Shown in pieces: positions 1 to 10,000 of a stretch of DNA of 31,612 nucleotides; within the stretch, counting starts at the first letter, position 1; the number at the start of each line of letters is the position of its first letter. The translations under genes and the position numbers were made by a program. Source of the DNA: Haplomitrium mnioides (Eukaryota; Marchantiophyta; Haplomitriopsida; Calobryales); assembly GCA_049999725.1 (NCBI GenBank), contig JBNGIS010020452.1, positions 1 to 31,612 on the forward strand, written 5' to 3'. The notes under the pieces are model-generated. The model made no database searches, was not told the origin of the DNA, and was given only the letters and a program-made list of their open reading frames with translations.

Positions 1-87
1 AGACTCTACCCGTCATCCTACGGGTTACGTCATCCTATGATTATCCTGTCATCCTACGGATTATGTACAGAGCTTGGTATTTCAACA
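1..87 (-). mobile_element. Ty1/copia-type LTR, partial (cut by window edge)
   Basis: On the minus strand this begins TGTTGAAATACC at position 87 and matches the first part of the complete solo LTR at 22835-23110, including the CCGTAGGATGACG motifs. It has an extra repeat of that motif compared with the other copy. The TG end abuts element A LTR sequence at 88, so it is an insertion into the 5' LTR of A. The rest lies outside the window, so I cannot say whether it is a solo LTR or the end of a full element. Confidence 0.8.
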
Positions 88-954
88 GATTAATCCCTTT
101 TTAACTAGCTACATCTAGCTGCATTGATCGAAAGGAAAATAATCTGCACACAAGGGGGATTGAGGGATCAGGATGTAGGCTGGAAGCAATTGGAAGGCAC
201 AGGAAGATCAAACGAAGAGGGCTCACAAAATTCGAGTTGGAGAATTTCGCGTTGGGGAGAGAATCAATTCGAAAAGAACAGGGAAAGAGGAGGTGGATCG
301 ATTAGCTAAGGAAAATTGAATCGCACTAGGCTTGGGAAAGAGATTGATCGTCACAGGGGATTGAGCGCAGAGAGAGAGGTGGATTGAGTGAGGCGAGAAT
401 ATATGTTAGAGATGGATTCGAGCCAAGAAGAGATGGCAGAGGGGAATTTCAATGCAATAGCATTCGAGGCAGAAGGAATTCGAGAGAGAGAGACCATGAG
501 GAATTCAAAGCTGAAGAAGATCGTCGAGGAGAATTTTGTCGCAACAGCATAATTTGCAAAGAGGGGAGAAATTCGCCAACAACTGAGGCGAGGACATGAA
601 CTGCACTGGGGGATTTCAAGAGGGATCAAATCAAGGAGTTTGGAGGAGGTTGGATCGCACACATGTCCTGGAGCAGGATGAATTGCGGGAGAAGATTGTG
701 AGGTTGGAGTATTCCACAGGCGTTGGAGGATTTGCCAAGGAGCTCACCAGAATCGCTGGAGGAGGGGGTCTCGCCAGGATCGTCTGTGGGAGACTTCACA
801 GGGATCCCAACAGAATTGAATGTGGAAGGGGGATTGAATCGAATTGCGTTGGGAGGCAATTAATCGAGCTATAAGGGAGGATTTTGCCTCAGGGAATTGA
901 TCACAGCAACAGAGTGGGCACATCAATCCTACTGGAAATACTTTTGTTAAAGTA

Positions 955-1293
955 AACACTGTTGTGAATCTCACATCAGCAATGGCGCTATCCTCGGTTG
1001 GTTCAAAACCTGAGGTTTGCTCTCGTCTATCAAGGCAGGTTGCACCGCAGACTGTCACTGGCTCAGAAGCGAACCAAAAGGTGCTAGACTTGAACAAATG
1101 ATTCAAAGTCATCCTGGGAACTGCCAGAGCCATCACATATCTACACGAGCAATGTCGAGGTTGTATCATTCACTGTAGCATCAAGCCCAAGAATATACTG
1201 CTAGATGAAAACTTCGACGCCAAGGTGTTTGATTTTAGGCTTGCAAAACTCATGAGAGTGAAAGATCAAGCAAGATTTCTGACCACCAAGAGT
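955..1293 (+). pseudogene. S-domain receptor-like kinase fragment, LTR cargo copy 1
   Basis: From 1051 one frame reads GSEANQKVLDLNK, stop, [18 protein letters not shown], then [15 protein letters not shown] and [10 protein letters not shown]. This is the middle of a plant G-type-lectin S-receptor-like (SD2-5-like) kinase domain, from the region before the alpha-E helix through the activation segment. In active members the catalytic loop reads HCDIKPEN; here the Asp is Ser (codon at 1177-1179). DFG at 1231-1239 is DFR. A TGA interrupts at 1099-1101. Weaker kinase-like pieces (LVY, LHRRL) lie upstream in another frame. Lectin, S-locus, membrane and C-lobe parts are absent, and the sequence runs straight into the minisatellite. 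It is non-functional cargo in the 5' LTR of element A. Confidence 0.85.
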
Positions 1294-1317
1294 TGCAATC
1301 GGAGGCATTTCTGTGCA

Positions 1318-1866
1318 AAAGTCGGAGGTGCACTCCGAGGGACACTCATAGGCATTTTGTGCAGAAGCCACAAGTGAATTTGGAGGCGCAGCGTTTGAGT
1401 ATCGAAGGTGTACTTCGGAGGTGCACATTTCGGGGCACGCGGAGGTGTGCACGCAAAGATGTGCTTCGGAGGTGCACACTTGGTGGTGCATTAAGATGTG
1501 CACACTTGGTGGTGTGCTTCGGAGGTGCACTTCAGAGTGAATTCGAAGGTGTGCTTCGGAGGTGCACTTTGGAGTGAATTCGGAGGTGCACTTCGGAGGT
1601 GTGCATGTATGCATTTTTGGAGGTGTGTTATCGAAGGTGCACATTTCGAAGGCATGTTCAGAGGTGTGCATTTTCGGGTGTGCGCGCGGAGGTATGCTCG
1701 ATGTGTATTTTCGGAGGTGTGCTCAGTGCACACTTCGGAGGTGTACATGGTGCGCACTTCGGAGGTATGCATTTCGGGGATGCATTTCAGAGGTACTTTG
1801 GATGTGCATTTTGGAGATGTGCAGGTGCACATTTTGGAGGTGTGCAGGTGCACACTTCATAGGTAC
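1318..1866 (+). repeat. GTGCAC-rich degenerate minisatellite, copy 1
   Basis: Dozens of imperfect repeats of a short unit close to TTCGGAGGTGCAC, with variants GTGTGC, TTTGGAG and GCATTTCGGAG. The spacing is irregular at about 12-18 bases. It is open in several frames on both strands simply because the unit rarely makes a stop; the predicted peptides are Cys/His/Gly-rich low-complexity. It lies between the kinase and TAF1 cargo, and a second array sits at the same place in the 3' LTR. Confidence 0.9.
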
Positions 1867-1884
1867 GTTCGGAGATTTGAAGGC

Positions 1885-2745
1885 ATCAAAGAAGACCAAG
1901 GTCTTGTATTCGGGGAAAGAGGTGGAGGAGGGGCTAAGTTATTCCAAGCAGGAGGTGCCTCTCAATTACGTGCTTCACCTTGTTCCAACCAAAGTTCATC
2001 CCTGGCCAAGAGCTCAGCGTCAGCCTGGCGAGGATAAGCCTCTACGACCACCAGGAGCATTCAAAAAGAAGTCTGATCTTTTTGGAAAGGATGGTCACAT
2101 TGCTCTATTGGAGTACTGTGAGAAGCGACCTCTAAATATTGATTAATGTGGGGATGGGAGCACGCCTCTCTACATACTATTGTAAAGCGACACCCACTGA
2201 TACCACTGCAGCTACCTTTCGAAATAAGAGGGGTCCATGTGTTGGTGCTCCGTTACCCTAAGATTTTTGTTTTTGGGGAATATTCGACGTGGATGTACAC
2301 AGTCCAGTCTTGAAACTAATATGTTCCGAGCTCCATCTTTTTCTCACAAGGTGGCCCACACTAACGTTCTTCTTGTCCGCTCAGCTAAGGGAAAGCTTTC
2401 ATTAAGGCGCATTGACAGTATACATGTTGTAGGACAGCATGAGCCTCACATAGAAGTGAGGAAACTTTCAAGTGAACAGGCAGCTTCTTGTGTGAAAGTT
2501 GGTGTTGCTGCACTTAATAAATTTGCTCGAGGGCAACAAATGTCCTTTATGCAGCCTCAGCAATAGACACAAGAAAAGTGTCAAGAGATATGGGACCGAC
2601 AGGTGCAAGGTCTTGGTGTTGCTGAAGGTGAAGATTGAGAGAGTGAAGGAGAGGCTAATGGCAACTTAGACTCCTTTGCTGGAGATCTGGAAAATTTGTT
2701 TGAAGCATAGGAGGAGACGGAAGATGAAGAAACTAAGGTAGGCAG
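1885..2745 (+). pseudogene. TAF1: TAF1 (TFIID subunit 1) fragments, LTR cargo copy 1
   Basis: TAF1 is the scaffold subunit of TFIID in the nucleus. Piece one (about 1885-2450, broken over three frames) has SGKEVEEGLSYSKQEVPLNY, LRPPGAFKKKSDL, GHIALLEYCE, VGMGARL, GCTQSSLETNMFRAPSF and GKLSLRRID, which are hallmarks of the plant TAF1 central domain (DUF3591). Piece two (about 2450-2745) has GVAALNKFARGQQMSF, EKCQEIWD and DSFAGDLENL, which in TAF1 lie several hundred residues further on. The two are fused with the intervening codons missing. Breaks include a TAA after RPLNID at 2144-2146, frame changes near 2146 and 2270, and TAG at 2564-2566. No intron-like gaps appear within the pieces, which suggests capture from cDNA but does not prove it. 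The bromodomains and N-terminus are absent. Confidence 0.88.
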
Positions 2746-3908
2746 AGATTAAAAGAAGCCCATGGGCTGGACTTGGAGACCTTTCCAGCTCCAAAAAATG
2801 AAGACTATTATTTTTGTTAGTCACATTAAAATTAAGGATCAAGTTAGTGGATGAGCCAAGGTTGAAGCCGAGATAAAGGGATAAAAGGTATGGGCTATGG
2901 CAAGGTGAGAAATATAGGCGTTTGCTCGGCTCATTCTTGGGGATTCACCACAGGAGAGCATTACGATCGCATGACGGAGGACGGGAGGAGGAGAGAGGGA
3001 AGGCCATCACTCGAGGAGGACTAGAGTTGTCTTGGGTTGGGTTGCGGGACAAAAAATGGGGTGGATTGCATTGCTTGGGGCTGGTGTTGGGGTACTAAAG
3101 GTGAGCATATGCAGGTGGATTGGCTTTTGGAGGTGTTGTGCTAGTGAAGGGCAATTGTCTCAAGGAACTCAAAGAGGTGGGCTTATCTTCAAGTCACAAT
3201 ATATGGGAGGTACCAATAGTGTGTTTTCTTTTCCCATCTCTGTAGAAATTGGTTATGCTGACCTAAGCTACTCCATAACATAGGAGCAAGTGGTAGCTTT
3301 ATTTCAGGGTGAGTCTAGTGTGCCTTTTGGGGGTGCATTGAGTGTTGATCTCTTCTAAGTAGACACCAATTTGGAGTTTTCGCTTAGCAGAATGCGTTAG
3401 GGCGATTTTGTCGGTGGGTTTGGCGGGTGTCTGTAGGGTGGAGTGAGGGCTAGCAGTTGTGAGAGCTGACTTCTTATTGGTAGAAGTCAAACAATCAACT
3501 TTATTTCCCTTAGAAAGTCAATCTTGGGACTTCGAGCGGTCGAAGAGAAACTACCTGACTACAGGTGTGTGCATATGAGTAAGTTGTGGGTATGCTAGAG
3601 GTTTATTAGAATTGCTGTGGGTATTTGTAGGCCAATAGACATGAGGGTGAGGTTTGTGGACTTTATGAAATATTATTTGAGTGCATTGATTTCATCAGAA
3701 GGACAAGTGTTGGCTGTGGGTGTGTGAGTGTGTGTGTTGTACTTTGTTGTCGTAAGTCGGTGTTGTAGTTATTCCAAAGTGGGAAAGTAAGAGTTGGGGT
3801 CAAATTGGTGCAAAGCCCCTCCCATAAAAGGTCTGGAAATACAAAGCAGCCCTTAAGTTGGTGTAAATCGGTAGAAAAGGAGATAAGAGATCGACCTTAG
3901 GGCTAACA
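2746..3908 (+). repeat. Non-coding 3' third of the element A LTR
   Basis: No gene is visible. The stretch is shared with 25114-26300 (3' LTR), and its last part (about 3660-3908) with the end of the solo LTR (about 20550-20800). A weaker resemblance to the element B LTR is seen around 3340-3540: a wording close to 'gtggaagtcaaa...' followed by a T/C-rich stretch. It holds a short GT-rich run at about 3717-3742. Its terminal block contains CAAATTGGTGCAAAGCCCC and ends at the LTR boundary in ...GGGCTAACA. Confidence 0.75.
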
Positions 3909-3935
3909 TTAACAATTTTTTGGCAATCACAGCAG
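3909..3935 (+). promoter_or_regulatory. Putative primer-binding site region of element A
   Basis: Directly after the LTR end comes TTAACAATTTTTTGGCAATC. Element B has the similar TGAATTTTTTGGCACTAG after its 5' LTR. A T-run followed by TGGC just inside the LTR is where gypsy elements place the tRNA primer site. I cannot assign the tRNA. Confidence 0.5.
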
Positions 3936-4284
3936 GACAAAGGGTTCTAAAAATTAACCTTGCTGTAATTTGTCAAGTTGGAGGAGTGGAGAGCAGTGGT
4001 TCTCACATCTAGTGGTTGGCCGGTGGTATAGCTCTGAAGTGGAGCAAGGAAGAGATTTATGGAATTCTGGGAGCAGCTTAGCACCAAAAGTGGAAGGAGA
4101 TCAGCCAAGGAGGTTACCATGTCCGGACAAAGGAGGGATCTCCCTCAAAAGTAGAAGAAGCCTTGGAATGGTGGTTAGAGCTTCCTATTCCATGCAACCC
4201 AAAACCCCAATGGCCAATATAAGGCATGTAGCCCAACAACCGCTGGTAGGGCATGTAACGCAGAGGTCCTGATTCAGATACAAA
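3936..4284 (+). other. Leader and degenerate gag start of element A
   Basis: This stretch lies between the primer site and the first recognisable Gag motif. Short open pieces in several frames (such as one containing FWEQLSTKSG) could be the decayed Gag N-terminus, but I see no start codon that joins to the downstream frame. No other feature is visible. Confidence 0.5.
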
Positions 4285-5640
4285 ACATTCCGGGGATCTA
4301 CTAGGGAAGACCCAGATAAGTGGCTGAATGATTTTGAAAGCACAATTTATGCTAATGGGGAAAACTTGATTAAAGAAACTATTCTCCCTGGAGTGCTGAA
4401 GTGAGAGGCTGGTACTTGGTACCAGACTTTGCCGGAGGCTACCAAGAAGAATTCAGACGCCTTCAAGACAACTTTCTTGGAGGAATTCAGAAAGGTAGGA
4501 GGTGAATCCGAAACCCTGATCAAGATCGGCCAAATGGAAATGAAGAAGACCGAATCTATGCGGAAATTTCTACAGCGATTCCAACGAATGGCCAAGAAGA
4601 TCACAGGGGCAGAAAACATGAGAAACACATGGAGTCCAAGGAGAAAAAGGCCCACCAATCCTATGGCAGAGGCATTGGGAGAGAAACCAGCAAGAGGAGG
4701 GGGTTGAAAGACCCCATAGAGGAAATTAACGCAAAATTGGAGGCCATGATCATCCATTTTGCAGGCCTGAAGCCGGAGGGAAAAAATTTATTGTCACAAA
4801 GGGCTCATGTATGGTGTGTAAAGTGCAGAAGTTATGGGCACTCCCCACAAGAATGTCTCATTGATGGGACCCCTATTCATTACGTGAGGGAGGATCCACC
4901 AGAGTGGTACGAGGAGGAAGTGGAGTACCTGCAGGAGGAGCCACCCGAGCTTGTATACTAGGTGGTCAGTCAACCCCGAGCGATGCTAGGCAAGCCAGCC
5001 AATCTAGTACTTGGCCAATCAGCTCCATTGGGGCAAGCAAGACCAGAAAGGGTAGGTCTAGGTCCAAACCGAACCAGGGTGATGGTATGCTAAAATTGTG
5101 GGCAGCCAGGCTACATTTCCCCCAACTGTCCGAAGCCCAAAAAGCAAGGATATGGCATGCCAGCCCTACTATGTACCAGCTGCAAGAAGGAAGGGCACCT
5201 GGCTAATAATTGCCCCCACCCTAGAAGGTAGGAGTTGCCTCCCAATCCAGTCCAACAAGCACCACCATCGGTAGCGATCAATCTGGTGACCACTACATGG
5301 AACATGGGGTAGAATTTCCAAGAGTGGAGATGACGGTAGAGGAGGACTACTATCGAGTGGCCACAAGGGCAGCAGGCAAGACCAAGGAGAGAACGAAAGT
5401 CAAGCAGGTTCGGAAGAAAGAGAGGACCACTAAGGTGCTCCCTACCGAGGAGGATTCAAACTACAAGAGGGAGCACCCCACGTTATTCTACCCCAAGCAA
5501 GAGGAGGAAGTGAAGAGGCAATTGGAGGCCCTAAAGGCAGCTGAAGCTTAGCAAGCGGCGAATAAGACCCTACGGAAGATCAATATGAGAAATGTAGCCG
5601 AGGAGCAGGCCAAACAAGACCAGATAGGCTAGCCACTAAG
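4285..5640 (+). pseudogene. Element A gag (capsid and three zinc knuckles), broken
   Basis: Gag packages the element RNA into virus-like particles. The capsid-type segment starts with RGSTREDPDKWLNDFESTIY and continues through EAGTWYQTLPEATKK, FKTTFLEEFRKVGG and MRKFLQRFQRM (about 4290-4620), typical of plant gypsy Gag. Three knuckles follow: CX2CX4HX4C intact at 4815-4856; a second at 5088-5129 with an in-frame TAA and Tyr for His; a third, intact, at 5172-5213. A further segment (about 5440-5551) contains HPTLFYPKQEEEVKR. It is spread over all three frames with stops (for example TGA at 4402-4404). Element B Gag has counterparts of the second knuckle and of the PT-x-FY motif. Confidence 0.85.
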
Positions 5641-6334
5641 AGAACCGCCCAACACTCTCGTACCTTACAGCATCCAAAGGGATGTAAGGGATTGCCCGGT
5701 CACTGCATTAATGGGTCAACTGATCAGGGACAGCCCTCTATACAAGAGGCAGCTCCAGGAGTTACTCATGGGCACCAAGAGAAAAAGGAAGCTCCCAACG
5801 GTGGGCACCATTGCCGACTTGAGGATGATCTGTGAGGACAAAGGGGCCCTCGAGATAGACATCCAGATAGCAGGGTGTACTCTGTCCCTCATGCACGTGG
5901 ATGGAGGGGCAGGAGTGAATACTATGGTGGAGGAGACTGCCCACCATCTTGGCTTCAAGACTTTCCAGCCAACCGAAAGAATTATGCGGTTGGCTAACGA
6001 GTCTCGATTTAAGCTTTTGGGGGCCTTGCTAGAGGTTCCAACTTGGATTGGAGGGAAGGAGTTTGCCCTGAACTACTTGGTTATAAGGCCATCCAGAAGT
6101 TCCCCATACCCTGTGTCAATCGGGAGGCCTTGGCTGTATGGGGCCAAAGTGATGCACAATTGGGGGGACTCTACATTAGTGTTCGGGCTATGCAAGACTG
6201 TGGTTCAATATGGACCTGTCCCACATGAGAGGGAGACTGCAGAAGATAAGGAGAATGACACTGAGTGGTCAGTGGAAGAGGAGTCAGAGGACGATGGCAC
6301 TTATTGGCTGAAATTGGTGAGCGACACGACGTAG
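5641..6334 (+). pseudogene. Element A aspartic protease (retropepsin-like) segment
   Basis: One long open frame encodes the protease that would process Gag-Pol. The active-site region reads LMHVDGGAGVN with the catalytic Asp at 5900-5902, where the usual motif is D-S/T-G-A; here Ser/Thr is Gly. Downstream, SIGRPWLYGAKVMHNWG is the conserved C-terminal region of plant gypsy proteases. The upstream segment (PPNTLVPYSI and on) continues the same frame back to a TAG near 5632. The 3' end is acidic (EESEDDGTY) and stops at 6332-6334, where a linker to RT begins. It is the best preserved open frame of the element. Confidence 0.8.
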
Positions 6335-6732
6335 GCAAATTTTGTCGGTGAAACTGAAACGAGAGTAAATCACTTGGAGACCTCTGTATTCTGGGTTGGA
6401 GAAATAGAGGAAGGAGGGTCAGGAGTGTCTATCCTCAGCCCTAGACCTAACCAAAAAGGGGAGTCAGAAGTATCCACTTCCAGCCTTGAAACCGATCTAA
6501 AAGGGGAGTTGGCTGCAGCCATCATTCCAGCGGGGGCTGATCACCAAGGCGGGGAGAGGAAGCCTGACAAGAAGCCTGCTGCAGGTGGTTTCAGGCTCGC
6601 TCAATTGGAATCAGATTGTGATTCCACTAATAGGAACAAAGTGGAGGTCATACGGGCGAAGCAGTATCGGGAGATAACGGTTTTCGGGGGGAGGACATTC
6701 TAGCTTGGCTTCGCCTTGAACAAGGGGCTAAG
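6335..6732 (+). other. Protease-RT linker of element A
   Basis: An open stretch (about 6374-6703) of low-complexity, Glu/Gly/Ser-rich sequence lies between the protease and RT cores. Spacers of this kind are variable in gypsy Pol. I recognise no domain. It ends in TAG at 6701-6703. Confidence 0.55.
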
Positions 6733-7075
6733 AGAACTTTTATGCAGACCCTAGGGAATTACAATGACATATTTTTCTAGAGTCATACCGACCTGAAAGG
6801 AGTGCCCAGGGAATAAGGGAAGCATAGCATCGATTTGGAAGCCAACACGGCCCCGGTGAGGCAGCAACAATATCGAATAAATCCATGATTCTCTTTGTTG
6901 GTTAAAGAGGAGGTGGATAAGCTTCTAGATGCAGGGTTTATATACCCTATTCTGAACAGCGAATGGGTGTCTCCTTTGGTGGTGGTGCCAAAGAAGGCAA
7001 GCTTGGACGGAAAACCAAAAATACGGGTCTACCAAGACTTCTGCAAGCTGAATGTTGCCATTAAGAAGGACTACT
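6733..7075 (+). pseudogene. Element A reverse transcriptase, N-terminal part
   Basis: Motifs in order: TDLKGVP, PVRQQQYRINP, VKEEVDKLLDAGFIYPILNS, EWVSPLVVVPKK and KPKIRVYQDFCKLNVAIKKDY. These are RT fingers/palm motifs that precede the first catalytic Asp in Ty3/gypsy RT. Stops lie at the RINP junction (TGA near 6888) and earlier (TAG near 6778, TAA near 6814). The frame ends at the insertion point of element B and resumes at 16010 with YLLPFTDGV, exactly as expected for an RT split by an insertion. Confidence 0.93.
7071..7075. repeat. Target-site duplication of element B, left copy (CTACT)
   Basis: CTACT immediately before the TGTCAG terminus matches CTACT at 16010-16014 after the GCGACA terminus. 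It derives from the RT codons at the insertion point. Confidence 0.93.
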
Positions 7076-10000
7076 TGTCAGCTAGTGTTTTGGAGCATTC
7101 AAGCAGAATTCACGAAATCAGAAGCACCATTGGCCATATGTTCCCTTTCCGAGTGTGAAGGCCTCTCAAGAAAAGCTGATTACCTCAAACAGCTGATAAG
7201 AGCAGGGTGCATGAGTCCTGGAAGGGAAACATGATCATGGCGGAAGAGATGAGGAGAGAGCAGTGATTGCCAGCCAAGGGAGGGGCCCTATTTTCAAAAT
7301 TGAAGTAGGCCAGCGAGAATCCGTGGGCCTAAACAGGATGTGGGGATTGGAGCATAGGGAGAAGAAACAGAGCAACCACCTATGGCAAAGCGATCGCAGG
7401 AGGAAGAAGAACGGATCAACAACAAGGAAGTTCGAAGGCACTCCAAAGAAAGGCAGATCGCGGGGGTCCTGCAGCGGCCACAAATCGGGAAGTAAGCATC
7501 AGGAGCTGACAGGAGGAGGTGAGATCGTCACAAGGGCGAGCAAGGCTAGGGAAGAGGGACGCCTCGATCCCGCAAGCAAGAGCGAGCCCTGTAGAGGCCG
7601 ATCGAACGCTCCATTCGAGTCTGTAAGTCCTAGCGGAAGAGTGGAGTCCCCGAAAGGTCTCGCGAGATTCCACGAAAACGTGGCATCTCCAAAGCCCTTT
7701 GCGGGGTTCCACGGACGATGTGGCGGCACTAGGAGGCCCGCGGATCTGCGGACAGGCATCTCTCTAAGTGGGGAGCCCACTTAACCTGGTTCTGATTCGT
7801 CTTACGACGTAGGGAGCCCGGTTAAGAGGGATCCGCGAGGAACCCAACAAGGGAGCAAGGATGAGGGCCCGAAACAAAGACTTATCGCGGGCCTGGCCAA
7901 AGGAAAACGGGAGAGTGCCGAAAGGACGATCTATCAGAGATCCGAGAGGAGGAGGAGCGCAGAAGCCGAAGGAGCGACCTAGCGCAAATTCGTCAAGAGG
8001 AAACTCAGAGAAGAGCCAAAAGGGGGATTGATCACCGATCTGACCGAATAAGAGCGAATGAAGGCGAAAAGGTGACTTGTCGACAAACCGGTTCAAACGA
8101 CGCGCATCAATGGTGAAGCGGTGACCAATCGCCAACCGTCCAACGGGAAGAAGGCTGAGCCAGAAGGGCGATATGGCGCCTATCCAATGGGGGGAAACGA
8201 AGGGCACCACGGAAAGACAATATATCGGCGAATCGGCGAGCGAGATGAGAGCGGCCGGAAAACGAAGCTAACGCCGGTGCGACCGACGGAGGAGCTAGCG
8301 GCGCCGAAAGGGTGACTCTTCACAACTTCGGCATCCAGAAAGGTAAAAGCTCGATATGGTGCGACCGGCATCAGTCTGAAAGGGGCGAACAGTCTGAAAT
8401 GACCTTATAGTTCTTACAGCGAGCTTTCGGAAGTGTTAACGAAGCTAGCCTGGCGCGCGTAGTTCTTACTTCGAAGGTACGTCGAAATAGCGACATCGAT
8501 ACAGCTCTTATTCGGCGAGCAACGGAAGTCCGCTGCGGCTCTACAGATGACGTGGCAAGCGCAGAGAGTCCGCGGGAGGCTTCGGAAACGTGGCGCGCTA
8601 AGGAGCCTAGATGTGTTTCCGAAGGTCAACTTCGGAAGAAGGGTCCGCGCGACGGTCCGCCTACTCTTTTGCGGGGCGGCATCGGACGGCAGCCTTTGGA
8701 GGACGTGGCGACTCCAAGGACCCCGAGGCAATTCACGGGACACATGGCGCAAGGAGAGGAGTTCACTTGACCTCGGGAAACGTGCGGGTCAACTACGGAG
8801 AAAGCAGTCAGCGCGACAGTCAGCCTACCCCCTTGCGGGGCGGCGTCGAACGGCGATGCAGCGGACGACATGGCGTGAGGAGAAGAAAGAGGATCTACGT
8901 GGGGATCTAAGGAGATTCCTTGGAGTCGATTCCGTGGAGCACTTTGGAAGTCGGTTCCGAAGAGCCTCTTCGGACTTGCTCCTACGGGAATCTGCGGAAT
9001 CTCTCCCCGCAAGATTCCTCGGAGCTCCTCATTGAAGTTACCGTTGTCCTTGGCTTTTCCTTGACCAACTGCAGGATACGCGGCGCCTTCTCCCATCCTG
9101 TGGTAACAGGATTACCGAACAGTGAAGCCACGCGTCGTCGTCCCTTATTCCGAGCTAACGACAATAACGACTATTCATCAGATCGGCGTCGAGGGGCAGC
9201 GCGCGAAGGGAGTATACATTGTTTGCTATCGAATTCTTTCAAGTTAATGCACATGCAATCTCAGAGCGCAAGGCGACTACATGCGAAGGGGAATCGCAAC
9301 GAAGGGAGGCTGGGGTTTGAATTCACTAATAAGACAACGTGAAGTAGGGGTACTCGCTTCAAGGGGCCAGGGGGATTCGAACTTGGACTGGAGGGGCGCT
9401 GATGATCGCAGAGTGAGGAGCTTTGGGTGCTCGGACGATCCAGGGAACTCATCCTTGCCGGTGGACCAGAGTGGAGGGTTACTGATACGGGGTCTCGATT
9501 GTATTCTGGTTAGTTAAGACTTCGGGAGAGGCCACCATGGGCGGACGTGGGGTCGTCTCTGCATTCTCTGTGTAGGAGCATCACAACATGAGGACAAGGA
9601 AATCGCAACAAGGGGCGACTGGAGTGGGAGTCCAAGTTATGACTTCGGGAGAGGCCGCCAAGTGAGGAGTTTGGGGTTGTCTCTGCCATTCCTTGTGTGT
9701 GAGCATCAGCCCAGAGTGTTCGGAGAACACTCTAGTGTGTTATTCTTCAAGTGGAGCTGAGAGGGAGGGGCTATGCTAGTGCTAGTGCATTGCGCGTAGT
9801 AAGACCCGTCGAGGCTCAAGGGTGGAGTGGGCTACTTGCAGCTGGTAAAGCTGTCTTCCAGAGGTGGAAGTCAAAGAAACTCTCTTCCTAGCTTGAGGAA
9901 GTAAAAGCAGGGCTTCTCGCGAGGGAAGTTAAAAAACTATCTGGATAGGAGGGTGTGTGGGTTGCTGGGTTGCAGTTGTAAGGCAGTGGGACTCATAAGG

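Larger units (their letters stand above)
88..3908 (+). mobile_element. 5' LTR of element A (left part missing)
   Basis: It aligns along its length with 22190-26300 in the 3' LTR, apart from the copia solo LTR present only there. It ends in GGGCTAACA at 3908, against GGGCTGACA at 26300. In order it holds a purine-rich non-coding stretch (about 90-900), a receptor-kinase fragment, a GTGCAC minisatellite, TAF1 pieces, and a non-coding 3' third (about 2750-3908) shared with other LTRs in the window. About 450 bp of the LTR start, as judged from the 3' copy, lies beyond the left edge or beyond the copia insertion. No functional gene is present. Confidence 0.92.

Noticed and set aside
955-1293. Functional receptor kinase gene
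   Set aside because: Only part of the kinase domain, with the catalytic-loop Asp and DFG Gly changed, an in-frame stop, and no lectin or membrane parts.
1201-2037. Long open frames on both strands with Cys/His-rich peptides
   Set aside because: They are products of the GTGCAC minisatellite, whose unit seldom contains a stop; no domain and no conserved frame between the two arrays.
2237-2566. Intact small gene of 109 codons with TAF1 similarity
   Set aside because: Its ATG lies in a region that is out of frame with TAF1 similarity upstream, and the matching frame in the other LTR copy is interrupted at a different place; it is a pseudogene segment.
1885-2745. Functional TAF1 gene
   Set aside because: Fragments in several frames with stops, an internal deletion, and a location inside an LTR.
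88-3908. Simple segmental duplication of 88-3908 and 22190-26300
   Set aside because: The copies flank a gypsy internal region with PBS and PPT in the right places and have LTR-type termini, so paired LTRs explain them better.
7764-8210. 148-codon minus-strand open frame in the element B 5' LTR, with a similar one at 13225-13668
   Set aside because: Conserved only because both LTRs are copies of each other; no recognisable domain, and the GC-rich composition favours long chance frames.
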